Below are positions 43,565 to 52,700 of a stretch of DNA of 64,000 nt, in pieces (position 1 is the first letter of the stretch; every line of letters begins with the position of its first letter). The position numbers and the translations under genes are program-made. This stretch comes from EW11 sp035765635 (GTDB lineage: Bacteria; Verrucomicrobiota; Verrucomicrobiia; Opitutales; Opitutaceae). The stretch spans positions 1-64,000 of the forward strand of contig DASTWZ010000052.1 of NCBI GenBank assembly GCA_035765635.1. The letters are read 5' to 3'. The notes under the pieces are model-generated. The model was given only the letters and a program-made list of their open reading frames with translations, was not told the origin of the DNA and searched no databases.

Positions 43565-45601
43565 TCATCCGGCGACCAATCGCCGGAAATCGGCTTCGTC
43601 GATCACCGCGACGCCGAGGCTGCGAGCTTTTTCCAGCTTCGATCCAGCGTCTTCGCCAGCGAGCACGTAGTTCGTTTTCTTGCTGACGCTGCTGCTCACT
43701 TTTCCACCCGCGGCTTCGATCATCGCTGTCGCCTCCTCGCGGGTGAGGCTCGGTAATGTTCCGGTCAATACAAACGTCTTTCCGGCGAGCGTGCTGCTCG
43801 TCGCCTCGCGTTTCGCGGGCGGAGTCGGCTTCACGCCCAATTCGACGAGTTCGTAGACCAGCGCGCGATTGCGCGGATCGTTGAAATACTCGACGACGGC
43901 GAGCGCCATCGTTTCGCCGATTCCTTCGATCACGCTGCGCTTTTCCGCGATGTAGTCCTCGAATCGCGATTCGGCCAACGCCTCGAGGCTGCCAAATTTC
44001 TGCGCCAGATCTTTTGCGGCGGCGGTGCCGACGTGCGGAATGCCGAGACCATTGATGAAGCGCCAGAGGTCGCGCGTTTTGCTTTCCTCGATGCCGGCGA
44101 GAAGGTTGTCCGTGGACTTCGCCACATTCTTGCCGAGCGAAAGAAGATTCGCGCGCTCGAGCCGATAGATGTCGGAGACGCTCTTGACCCAGCCCTTCTC
44201 GACCAAGACGTCCACCATCGCAGAGCCAAGGCCTTCGATATCGACGCAGCCCTTGGACGCGAAATGCGCCACGCGGCGGCGCACTTTCACGGGGCACTCG
44301 TAATTCGGACAGCGCACCGCCACTTCGCCCTCGTATTGAATCACCGGCGTCTGACAGGCCGGACATTCCGTGGGGAAAACGTAAGGCACGCACTCGGGCG
44401 TGCGTTTCGCGGTGTTCACGGCGACGACCGCGGGAATGATTTCCCCGGCCTTCTCGACAAAGACGAAGTCGTTCACGCGAATGCCCTTTCGCGCGATCTC
44501 GTCGCGATTGTGTAGTGTTGCTCTGGATACAGTCGTGCCGCCCAGTTTCACCGGCTCGAGTTCGGCCACGGGAGTCAGCACGCCGGTGCGGCCGACTTGG
44601 ATCGTGATCGCCTTGAGCTGGGTCTCGGCGCGCTCCGGCGCAAACTTGAACGCCATCGCCCAGCGCGGGGCTTTCGACGTCGCGCCGGCTTCGCGCTGCA
44701 ATGGGATCGACTCGAGTTTAACGACCGCGCCGTCCGTCGCGTAAGCAAAGCTGTTGCGCAGCTTGTCGAGTTCCTGCACAGCGGACCACATCTCGTCGGG
44801 CCCGCGCACCGTCCAATAGCGCTCGACGCCGGGCAGGCCCCATTTTTTCACCCGTTCGTGATAGCCGCTTTGCGTCGCCGGCAACGCCGAGGCGGGCTCG
44901 GCGTAACCGATTCCATAAAGCACGATTTCGAGTTTGCGCTGCGCGACTTCGCGCGAATCGAGCTGCTTGATCGTGCCCGCGGCGAGGTTGCGTGGATTCG
45001 CGTAAAGAGGCTCCCCGGCTTCTTCGCGCTGCTGGTTGATGCGTTTGAACTCCGCGAGAGTCAGATAAATTTCTCCGCGAATTTCGACGAGGTCTGGGAT
45101 GGGCGCGCCCTCCGCCGGCTTCAGCGATTTCGGCAGCGAATGAATCGTCTTCGCGTTCGTCGTAATGTCGTCGCCTTCGATGCCGTTTCCACGCGTCACG
45201 GCGCGAACGAGTTTTCCTTTTTCAAAAGTCAGACTCACGGCCAGGCCGTCGATCTTCGGCTCCACGACGTAAGCCAGATTCTCTTTGCCGATCAGGCGTA
45301 CCAATCGCTCGTTGAACTCGCGCAGCTCGGCTTCCGAGTACGTGTTGTCCAAGCTCATCATTCGCTCGCGATGGCGATAGGTCGCGAAGCCTTCCATGCG
45401 GTCGTCGCCGACTTGGTCGGACAGGCGCCGGCCGTCGGTCAAATCGGGATAACGCGCCTCGAGATCAGCGAGCTCGCGCTTGAGCTTATCGTATTCGAAA
45501 TCGGAAACCTCCGGCTGCGCGTGACGAAAATACAGCTCGTCGTTGCGCAAAATCGATTCGCGAAGAAGAACGATGCGAGCCTGAATTTCTGAGGGAGTCA
45601 T
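43565..45601 (-). CDS. ligA: NAD-dependent DNA ligase
   Basis: A 678-residue ligase sealing nicks during replication and repair. The NAD-binding Ia domain is at the N-terminus. The adenylation motif is EPKIDGLAVSL, with catalytic Lys116, and RGNGIEGDDITTNAKTI follows. The OB fold and the four-cysteine zinc finger (CPACQTPV...CPNYECPV) come next, then helix-hairpin-helix repeats (SKGCVDIEGLGSAMVDVLVE; IPHVGTAAAKDLAQKFGSL). The last ~75 residues are a BRCT domain (GKTFVLTGTLPSLTREEATA). Its ATG overlaps the stop of the VanZ-like gene (ATGA). Confidence 0.97.
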   Translation of the reverse strand: MTPSEIQARIVLLRESILRNDELYFRHAQPEVSDFEYDKLKRELADLEARYPDLTDGRRLSDQVGDDRMEGFATYRHRERMMSLDNTYSEAELREFNERLVRLIGKENLAYVVEPKIDGLAVSLTFEKGKLVRAVTRGNGIEGDDITTNAKTIHSLPKSLKPAEGAPIPDLVEIRGEIYLTLAEFKRINQQREEAGEPLYANPRNLAAGTIKQLDSREVAQRKLEIVLYGIGYAEPASALPATQSGYHERVKKWGLPGVERYWTVRGPDEMWSAVQELDKLRNSFAYATDGAVVKLESIPLQREAGATSKAPRWAMAFKFAPERAETQLKAITIQVGRTGVLTPVAELEPVKLGGTTVSRATLHNRDEIARKGIRVNDFVFVEKAGEIIPAVVAVNTAKRTPECVPYVFPTECPACQTPVIQYEGEVAVRCPNYECPVKVRRRVAHFASKGCVDIEGLGSAMVDVLVEKGWVKSVSDIYRLERANLLSLGKNVAKSTDNLLAGIEESKTRDLWRFINGLGIPHVGTAAAKDLAQKFGSLEALAESRFEDYIAEKRSVIEGIGETMALAVVEYFNDPRNRALVYELVELGVKPTPPAKREATSSTLAGKTFVLTGTLPSLTREEATAMIEAAGGKVSSSVSKKTNYVLAGEDAGSKLEKARSLGVAVIDEADFRRLVAG

Positions 45602-46020
45602 GGGTTGATATTGGCGGCGCCAGCCTCCTCACGCGCACGGGGGAAGCCGAGGGTAAATTCCAGCGTGGAGCGATAGAACGTCCAGCGAGCGTAGCAAAAT
45701 AACGCCAGAGCTGCGCCACTCGTGTCGGCAATCCAGTCGAGAAAATCCACCGAGCGGCCCGGCGTGAAGCTCTGATGAAATTCGTCGCTCACGCCGAAGA
45801 GTGACGTCAGCGCCAGGGCGATCCAGACGCCTCTTCCGCCGAGTTCGCGCAGTGTGGAGGTGCGAAGCAGCAAGGTGGCCAGCAGTCCGTAGACGAAGAA
45901 GTGCGCGACCTTGTCGAAATTCGGCAGATCGGGTCCGGCGACGACGCCCTGCCCGGATTCGATGAAGATCGTTGCCGCGACAAGAATTGGCCAGAGCCAG
46001 GTTCGTATTGAATTATTCAC
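45598..46020 (-). CDS. VanZ-family membrane protein
   Basis: A 140-residue membrane protein with four hydrophobic helices. It shows the VanZ-family pattern: an early helix (LWPILVAATIFIESGQGV), then DKVAHFFVYGLLATLLLR, then IALALTSLFGVSDEFHQSFTPG with its conserved Asp-Glu-Phe-His, and VDFLDWIADTSGAALALFCY. The start is GTG at 46020. It is coupled to ligA by a 4-bp stop/start overlap and lies 6 bp after the PH-domain gene. Function is unknown; VanZ homologues are linked loosely to teicoplanin resistance but are broadly distributed. Confidence 0.82.
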   Translation of the reverse strand: MNNSIRTWLWPILVAATIFIESGQGVVAGPDLPNFDKVAHFFVYGLLATLLLRTSTLRELGGRGVWIALALTSLFGVSDEFHQSFTPGRSVDFLDWIADTSGAALALFCYARWTFYRSTLEFTLGFPRAREEAGAANINP

Positions 46021-46026
46021 TACAAT

Positions 46027-46413
46027 TCAGCTGCGAAGGGTGTGAATCATCTCGCGCACGCGTTGCGGTTCGCGCAAGCCGGCGATTTCGATTTCCATCC
46101 CGCTCTCGCCGGCGGTGGACAGCGAGAGCGTGCCGGTCCCGCAGAGGCGCTGCATCAAAGTCCGATGGATTTCGATATCGCGCACGTCGCTCACGCGCAC
46201 CTCGCTTTCCGTGGTTGAAAAAATTCCAGTGCGATAAAGCACCCGCTGGCCCGTGATGGTGAGGCGCGTGTGATTCAATCGAAATTTCCAGATCAACAGC
46301 GCCACGATTCCAATAACCACGGGCACCAAGAGACAGAAGAACAGAAACCAGCCCAAGCTCGTGCGAAACATCGCCGGGGATTCGTCGAAAATGGCTTCGG
46401 CTTGGTCAGTCAT
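46027..46413 (-). CDS. Membrane-anchored bacterial PH-domain protein
   Basis: A 128-residue protein with one long N-terminal hydrophobic segment (SLGWFLFFCLLVPVVIGIVA, continuing LLIWKFRL). A bacterial pleckstrin-homology (bPH2/DUF304) fold follows: TRLTITGQRVLYRTGIFS, TTESEVRVSDVRDIEIHRTL and GTGTLSLSTAGESGMEIEIA. It is first in the PH-vanZ-ligA operon. Function unknown; members may bind lipids or proteins at the membrane. Confidence 0.8.
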   Translation of the reverse strand: MTDQAEAIFDESPAMFRTSLGWFLFFCLLVPVVIGIVALLIWKFRLNHTRLTITGQRVLYRTGIFSTTESEVRVSDVRDIEIHRTLMQRLCGTGTLSLSTAGESGMEIEIAGLREPQRVREMIHTLRS

Positions 46414-46628
46414 GCGGCGAAACGAACAGGCGAACCACGGCGGCGCAAGGCGGCGAACCGACTTCGTCCCGATGTGACGCGAACTCGCGCCCGCCCGCTC
46501 GTCGCCCCGCTCCGCGCCATGAAAAAAGTCAGGTTTGGAGCGTTATTCATAAGTTTCTGACATACCGGCGGTTGATCGCGGCCGACTTCATTAGGAGCGT
46601 TTCATCACAGCTTTCAACTTACCCACCT

Positions 46629-47273
46629 ATGTCTAAGCGGATTCTTGCAGTTTTCGGCTGGCTTACGGCGGCGACGTTTTCTGTCGCAGCGCCCTTGATC
46701 GATGAACCCATCGCAGAACTCCATTTGGCCAACGGCGATGTCCTGCACGATGCCCAGGCGAAGAGTTTCAATCGTTCATCCGTGCTCGTGAGATACAGCG
46801 AGGGCGCGAAGACCGTCGCGTATGAGCAGTTTCCCGCCGAGTTTCGCGATGCCCTGCTGGCCAAGAAACCGAAGCCCGCGCCAGAAACGGCCAAGCCAAG
46901 CGTGGCGTCGACAACTTCCAAAGTTCCGGCTGCGCCGAAACCGAAGCGCGTGCCGGTCAGCCGCCTGCCTGACGAGCGGTATCACGATTTGGTGATTCTT
47001 TCTTCGTCGGTGCACCCGACCTACTCCACGCTGGAGATCTACAATGACGGCACCGACACCACGGAGATCGATGCGGGCACGGTCATGGCCGTTGCCGACA
47101 ACGGCAAATACCTTCAGGGCCTGCGCTGGGTTCAGGTGACCGACGGCGCGATCAGCGGGACCGATAAAAATATTCAACGCATCGAGCCGCGCTCCTCAGC
47201 GGTCCTGAATGTGTGCTTTCGCGGTCTGCCCGCGGGCGCCACGATCAAGGAAGTGGTCTGGTCGCAGAAGTAG
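46629..47273 (+). CDS. Secreted protein of unknown function
   Basis: A 214-residue protein with a signal peptide (MSKRILAVFGWLTAATFSVA, then APLIDEP). The first half reads AELHLANGDVLHDAQAKSFN, an SH3-like or small beta module that appears in many Verrucomicrobiota secreted proteins. A Pro/Ala/Lys linker follows. The second half is beta-rich, with SSSVHPTYSTLEIYNDGTDT and NVCFRGLPAGATIKEVVWSQ. It has no catalytic motif I recognise. The ATG at 46629 fits the signal peptide. Confidence 0.65.
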   Translation: MSKRILAVFGWLTAATFSVAAPLIDEPIAELHLANGDVLHDAQAKSFNRSSVLVRYSEGAKTVAYEQFPAEFRDALLAKKPKPAPETAKPSVASTTSKVPAAPKPKRVPVSRLPDERYHDLVILSSSVHPTYSTLEIYNDGTDTTEIDAGTVMAVADNGKYLQGLRWVQVTDGAISGTDKNIQRIEPRSSAVLNVCFRGLPAGATIKEVVWSQK

Positions 47274-47283
47274 AGCACGGCTC

Positions 47284-47381
47284 GCAACGGAGCGCCGGCC
47301 TCCGGCCGGCCAACCTATCTAGCGTCCCGCGAAGCGGGAGAGATTATTAGAAAAGCCAGCCGGAGGCTGGCGCTCCGTTGC
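47284..47381. repeat. Inverted repeat of the GCAACGGAGCGCC family
   Basis: The left arm GCAACGGAGCGCCGGCCTCC (47284-47303) faces the right arm GGAGGCTGGCGCTCCGTTGC (47362-47381) with few mismatches. Between them lies a perfect smaller hairpin TCCCGCGAAGCGGGA. It sits between the convergent ends of the secreted protein gene and the HAD phosphatase gene and could terminate transcription from both sides. It is unlike the other repeat families in the window. Confidence 0.75.
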
Positions 47382-47396
47382 AAGCCGGGGCTCCGA

Positions 47397-48215
47397 CTAC
47401 GTTCGCAGCAGGACATCGACTCCGCGCGCGAATGCGGATTCGGGCTCGCCGGCGGGCGCGATGAACGACGCGGCGCGTTTCACGGAATCCCAGCCGTGAG
47501 GCATCGCGACGGAGCGGCCGGCCCAACGAAAGAGCGGCAGATCGTTCTCCGCGTCTCCGAAGGCGACGACCGACGCGGGCTCGATTCCCAGGCGCGTGGC
47601 AATTTCAGCGGCGCCGGTGGATTTGTTCACCCCGGGCTGAACGAATTCTAAAAGATGCTGGTGCGAGCGCACCGTTTGCGCGCCAATTTCCTGCACTTCT
47701 TTCACGTCGCGCAATTTTTCTAACGTCTCCGGTGAGCCAACCCAAACGACCTTAAACAAATCGAACTCCCGCAGCGCTTCGAATCGAGTGAGCGTCGGCC
47801 GGTAGCCGAAAAGGTCGACGTACGTCGCCTGCGCTCTCGCATCCAGAGCGAAAATATCGTCCAGGCCATAGGCCAGCATCGAGAACCCAAATCGCTGCGA
47901 GGCATTCAGGGCGAAAATGCGCTCCGCCATCGCGCGGTCGAGAAACGAGCGACGCATCACATGCGAGCGATCGGCGGCCGAGGCTTCCGCGCCCTGCACG
48001 GACACGACCCAGTCCAACCCGGGCAGCGCATCGATGAAGGAGCGCATCATTTTGTAGTGCCGCCCACTCGCGAGAATGACCTGAATGCCGGCGGCCTGGA
48101 GGCGCGCCACGGCGTCGTGGTTTTCCGGACTGATCCGATGATCCGGCCCGAGCAACGTGCCATCCAAGTCCACCGCGGCCAACCGCAGCTTGCCGTGCGT
48201 GTTTTGAGTCTCCAT
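47397..48215 (-). CDS. HAD-superfamily phosphatase, Cof/YidA type
   Basis: A 272-residue cytoplasmic hydrolase. Motif I is AAVDLDGTLLGPDHRISPEN with the nucleophile Asp, motif II is IQVILASGRHYKM, and motif IV is VVAFGDAENDLPLFRWAGRS. A large C2-type cap domain lies between motifs II and III, as in Cof-type phosphatases acting on sugar phosphates, pyridoxal phosphate or FMN. The ATG at 48215 is chosen; upstream continuation is not protein-like. Substrate unknown. Confidence 0.85.
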   Translation of the reverse strand: METQNTHGKLRLAAVDLDGTLLGPDHRISPENHDAVARLQAAGIQVILASGRHYKMMRSFIDALPGLDWVVSVQGAEASAADRSHVMRRSFLDRAMAERIFALNASQRFGFSMLAYGLDDIFALDARAQATYVDLFGYRPTLTRFEALREFDLFKVVWVGSPETLEKLRDVKEVQEIGAQTVRSHQHLLEFVQPGVNKSTGAAEIATRLGIEPASVVAFGDAENDLPLFRWAGRSVAMPHGWDSVKRAASFIAPAGEPESAFARGVDVLLRT

Positions 48216-48314
48216 CGCGAATGCATACTCACTCGGAGCGAGTTTGCACACCCCGACTGATTGAATTGCGCGGGAGTGTTGCGTTATCGGCACACGCGCT
48301 AACATCCGCGCACC

Positions 48315-49088
48315 ATGAAACTGCCCCGCCCTTCCGCATCGCTATTCTTCGCCGTAATGCTTGCCGTGCCGCTACTCGCGCGAGCCCAAACACCCGAAGT
48401 TCCGGATTGGGCGCAGCCGGGTTCGGCCACGCACAAACAGGTGCCGCCGCCGAAGGATTTTCATCGCGCCACCCGCACGACTGAGGAAGCGATCGGCGTT
48501 TTCAGCGGACAATCCGACATCGGGGGCGCAGTCGTGAAGGGCAGCTCGCGTTTCGATGCGAAAACCGGCGCGTACACGATCGACTCGGCGGGTTACAATA
48601 TTTGGTACACGCGCGACGAATTTCGCTATCTGTGGAAGAAAGTTTCGGGCGACGTCTCGCTCGCCGCTGACATTCGCTTTCCGAATCCCGAGGGATATTT
48701 CGATCGCAAAGTCGTCTTCGTGATCCGGCAGGATCTCGATGACGATTCAAAGGAAGTGATGACGGCGCTGCACGGCGGCGGGCTGATTCACATCGCCGAC
48801 CGCCCGGAAAAGGGCGCCGAGATAAAAGAAGCGTTTCGCATCGAGGCGCCCGCGAGCAACAAGGCCTCGCCCGGCATGCGCCTCGGTATCGAAAAGCACG
48901 GCGACGAGTTCACGCTTTTCGTCGGCGAACCCGGCCAGCTCCTGAAGCAAAAAGGTCCGGCCGTGACGTTGAAGTTCGACCAGCCTTTTTATGTGGGCAT
49001 CGGTTTCACCTCACACCTCCCCGCCACGTCCGACACCGTCGTGGTGTCGAACGTGATTTTGGAGAACGCCCCGGGCAAGCTGAAGTAG
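48315..49088 (+). CDS. Secreted beta-sandwich protein of unknown function (DUF1349/LamG-like)
   Basis: A 257-residue protein with a signal peptide (MKLPRPSASLFFAVMLAVPL, LARAQT). The body is beta-rich: EEAIGVFSGQSDIGGAVVKG, DEFRYLWKKVSGDVSLAADI, then FDRKVVFVIRQDLDDDSKEV and GLIHIADRPEKGAEI. This suggests a concanavalin-A-like lectin fold as in DUF1349 proteins, which are often attached to glycan metabolism. No catalytic residues are identified. The array of 229-bp repeats follows directly. Confidence 0.6.
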   Translation: MKLPRPSASLFFAVMLAVPLLARAQTPEVPDWAQPGSATHKQVPPPKDFHRATRTTEEAIGVFSGQSDIGGAVVKGSSRFDAKTGAYTIDSAGYNIWYTRDEFRYLWKKVSGDVSLAADIRFPNPEGYFDRKVVFVIRQDLDDDSKEVMTALHGGGLIHIADRPEKGAEIKEAFRIEAPASNKASPGMRLGIEKHGDEFTLFVGEPGQLLKQKGPAVTLKFDQPFYVGIGFTSHLPATSDTVVVSNVILENAPGKLK

Positions 49089-49115
49089 CAGCGGCGTAAG
49101 CGTAGAGTTTGCATT

Positions 49116-49710
49116 CTAACCTCTGGGTTGGACCACGTCGTAGTGCGGCTCGGCAGGGACGCCTCGCCCTACCTCGGAGGGATGACGTCAATGGACGGAG
49201 CCAGACGCGGATTCGGCGTTCGGCTCGCCCTGAGATCTCGCCCTACCCTCGGAAGGTTGTCCCTATTTCTGAGGACCGGCACCGATTGCACGCTAGTCCT
49301 CAGGCGGTAGGGCGAAGCGTCCAGGCAAGCCGCAACCGTATGGGCTAACCTCCAGGTTGAGCCACGCGCAAGGCGGCTCGGCAGGGACGCCTCGCCCTAC
49401 CTCGGAGGGATGACGTCGATGGGACAGAGCCAGACGCGGATTCGGCGTTCGGCTCGCCCTGAGGTCTCGCCCTACCCTCGGAAGGTTGTCCCTATTTCTG
49501 AGGACCGGCACCGATTGCACGCTAGTCCTCAGGGGGTAGGGCGAAGCCTCCAGGCGAGCCGCAACCGTATGGGCTAACCTCCAGGTTGAGCCACGCCAAT
49601 CGCGGCTCGCCAGGGACGGCTCGCCCTACCTCGGAGGGATGATGTCAATGGACGGAGCCAGACGCGGATTCGGCGTTCGGCTCGCCCTGAGGTCTCGCCC
49701 TACCCTCGGA
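49116..49710. repeat. Tandem array: 229-bp unit, two complete and one truncated copy
   Basis: Copies start at 49116, 49345 and 49574, so the period is exactly 229 bp twice; the third copy stops after ~137 bp. Each unit opens with CTAACCTCCAGGTTGAGCCA (copy 1 diverged), which contains the palindrome AACCTCCAGGTT. It then has GGGACGCCTCGCCCTACCTC, CAGACGCGGATTCGGCG and GGTTGTCCCTATTTCTGAGG, and a hairpin formed by TGAGGAC and GTCCTCA. Identity between copies is very high. Fragments also occur at 20-79. It is not CRISPR, because the unit is long and there are no spacers. Confidence 0.85.
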
Positions 49711-49766
49711 GGAGGGACGTAGAGCACGTCAGATTTGTGTCATTCGTGTGATTCGTGGGCGATCAC

Positions 49767-52700
49767 TCAGAACTCGAATTTGTTCGTGATCACGAAGGTC
49801 TGGGTTGGCGCGATGCGATAGGCTGCGGGGGTGCCGGCCGGCTGGCCTGGGATCGGGCCTTGCGCGGTGATTGGGATCAACTCGTCGTGTTGAAACGCGT
49901 TCTGCACGTTTGCCTGAATGTGCCAGCGCACGCGCTTGCCGAGCTTGCGGCTGTAGCCGACCCAGAGGTCCAGATACGTTTCCGCCGGGCCCTTGTACGG
50001 GTTGTTCAAATCGACCGAGTAGTCCGCCGGATCGTTCGGATTTCCCAGCGGCGGATAACCGATCACGACGGGGCTCTGATAGCGCACGCCGCCGCCGAAA
50101 TTCACGCCGTTCAATATGCCATGCGTGAAATCGTAATTGCTGATCACGTTGACGTGCCACTCGCGCAGCTCCGGCACTTCCGAGCCCTCGAGCAGCGTGC
50201 GGCTGACCCACTGCGCGCCCGGATTGTTAAGATAGTTGTACCAGGTGTCTTTCGCACGCGGCACGTCTGCCGTGCCCCACCAGAAGTGGAGTTGGCCGGC
50301 AGGACCTTTGATCGTGTCGCTGATCAGATTCATCAGCGTACGCATGTTTTCACCGCCGATGTTGTAACGCACCGCGTCGGACTTGCTGGCGTTGAGCGTC
50401 AAACGCCAGTTGGTGATCGGTTCGGCGTTGAGTTCGATTTCCCAGCCGCGCGAGACGCTGTCTTCCGTGACGGTAAAGCCCGCCGGAACATGCACCTCGC
50501 CGGGAATCGGAATCGCCTGACCGGATTGCACGTGCTGCAGACTGGTGTAGCCCCAGGCCGACCAGAAACGCGGATCCACTTTTTTCTGAAACTCGCGGAA
50601 GGCCGCGATCGCCGCCGCCTCGCCAGTTGTGTCCCACGAGCCGTCGGCATTGCGGAAATTATAGCGCTGCGGATCGCCTTGCTGATAATTCGCCGCGGTC
50701 TTCACCCATTCGAAGTTGCCGATATCGTACTCGAACACGTTCGCGAAATTCGCGCCGTGACCCATCCAGTTGCCGATATCGAAGCCGATCAAACTCGAGC
50801 CAGACGCGTTCTTGTTCCACGTCTCATAGCGATTGATGCGCATCGAATACCGGCCATTGCGCGTCTCGATCAGAATGCCGCGATCGATCGTCTTGCCCGA
50901 GGGAGACGCCAGCGGCACGCCGAGGATGTCGACCCGACTGGAGTCCGGTTTGAAGTTGGTCGAGACGTTGTACGAAAGGCTGATCTCGAACGGCAGATTC
51001 TTGGTGAAGCTCTTCACGCCCGGGAGATCGAAGAGGTGTCCCACGATACTGTAAGCGCGCGATTGGACTTCGACGCGTCCGCTCGGAGCGCCGGGCAATT
51101 CGTAGCTGTTAAAATCGATCCGCTTGTAATCGGGATTCGGCGTGATGCCGTCCGCCAGAAAGCGAGCCGTGCTGACCTGCTTGTCGAGAGCCCAGGACTT
51201 GTTCACGTCGCGGCGCCAGCCATAGGTGAACACGAGCGCGTTATCGATCATCTTGCCCTGCCAGACGAGGGCTTGCGAGGTGGTGGCGGATTTGCGCAAC
51301 GAAGCCGCGGTCGTGAGCTTGTCGCGATTGCCGAGCGCCGCCTCGGAATCGGTCACATTCAATTGCGCCGTGGTCCAGCCGACGTAGTTCGCCGGATTTT
51401 CCGACTGCGTCGACATCATGCCGGCAGGATTTCCCGGCTGACCTGGCGCCAGCTTGGACGGATCGCCCGTGTAGAAATAATTAATCCAGGGCGCGCCCGG
51501 ATCGACGTAGCCCGGCGCCGACGGATCTGTCGGTTTCGCCCAGTGATCGTCGAAGTACCGAACGGCGCCGCTCGCGATCGTGGGGTTGCCGGAAACGCCG
51601 GGAATCTTCGCGCCCTGCGCCGATTTTCCGAGCAATGATCCGCCGAGGTAAACGATCGAGGTCGGCACCATGCCCGGCGAGTTGAACGCGAAGTTCGCCG
51701 GATCGAGATGTTCGATCGCATACGCCGTGTTGTCCGTGATGTAGCCGTAACGCTGCCACGTGCGGCTGTCGGTCTTCTGCTGATCATCGGCCAGCAAGCC
51801 CGTGAGGGTCTGAGTGCCAAGGATGCGTTTCAACCAGACGTTTCCGTCCTTGCCGAAATCATGCGTGAGAAAACCCGTCGCGCGGCTGACTTTCCGATCG
51901 CTCGTGAAGGAGTTGTTGTTTCCGCCTGTCGACGAGACAAACGGACGTCCCACGTTCGGATTCTTCGTGCCGTCGGAAAATGGATCTCCGTCCTTCCCGG
52001 CGTCCGGCGTGCCATCCGCGAACACAGCCATGGGATCGATGAACAAGCCCACGTTTCCACCGAGCAGCGCGACCTGTCCGCTCTCGTAGTGCTCTTTATT
52101 GTAGTCGAGCGAGACACCGGCCTGCTCGTCCCAGAACGTCTGCGTCAGGTTGAACGTCGCCGAGTGGAAGCGCTGCCATTCGCGCTTCGTGTCGCCGTCG
52201 ATCAAGTTGTTATAGAAATCGAAAATCGACGGATCGGTGAGGAGGTTGTCCTTGTGAATGCCGGCGGCGGAGTACGGCAACTTCGACTCCGCGGCCCAGA
52301 GCGCGGTGCCATTGATGCCGCGCATGCGACCTGGCGCGGCGACGAAGCCGCCCACGTTGCTGTCGGGTTTGCCGTCGGGGCCGATGCCGTTGCTCTGCAG
52401 GCCAGCCGAAACTTCGGTGATCCATTGCGACGGCGCTCCGTTGCCGCCGAAGAACGAGATCGGTTCCGTGCCCGCGCCGGACGTGCCGAAATTGGCATTG
52501 GCGATCCAGGGCGAGAAATACGGAATCGGGCCCGAGTTGGGCGCGGCGTAACCGGCATCGCGCGCCTGGCCGTGATTGATGCGGCCCGAGAGGTGATCCC
52601 AGAGCTGCATGCCCGAGTACGTCGCCTGTTTCAGGTCGGTGAGCCAAGGCGTGATGTTGTCCGTCGGGGGCAGTTGACGCGGGTTGTTGCTGTCGATGTG

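Noticed and set aside
49116..49710. Possible CRISPR array
   Set aside because: The period is 229 bp with near-identical content throughout, no short repeat/spacer alternation and no cas genes in the window.
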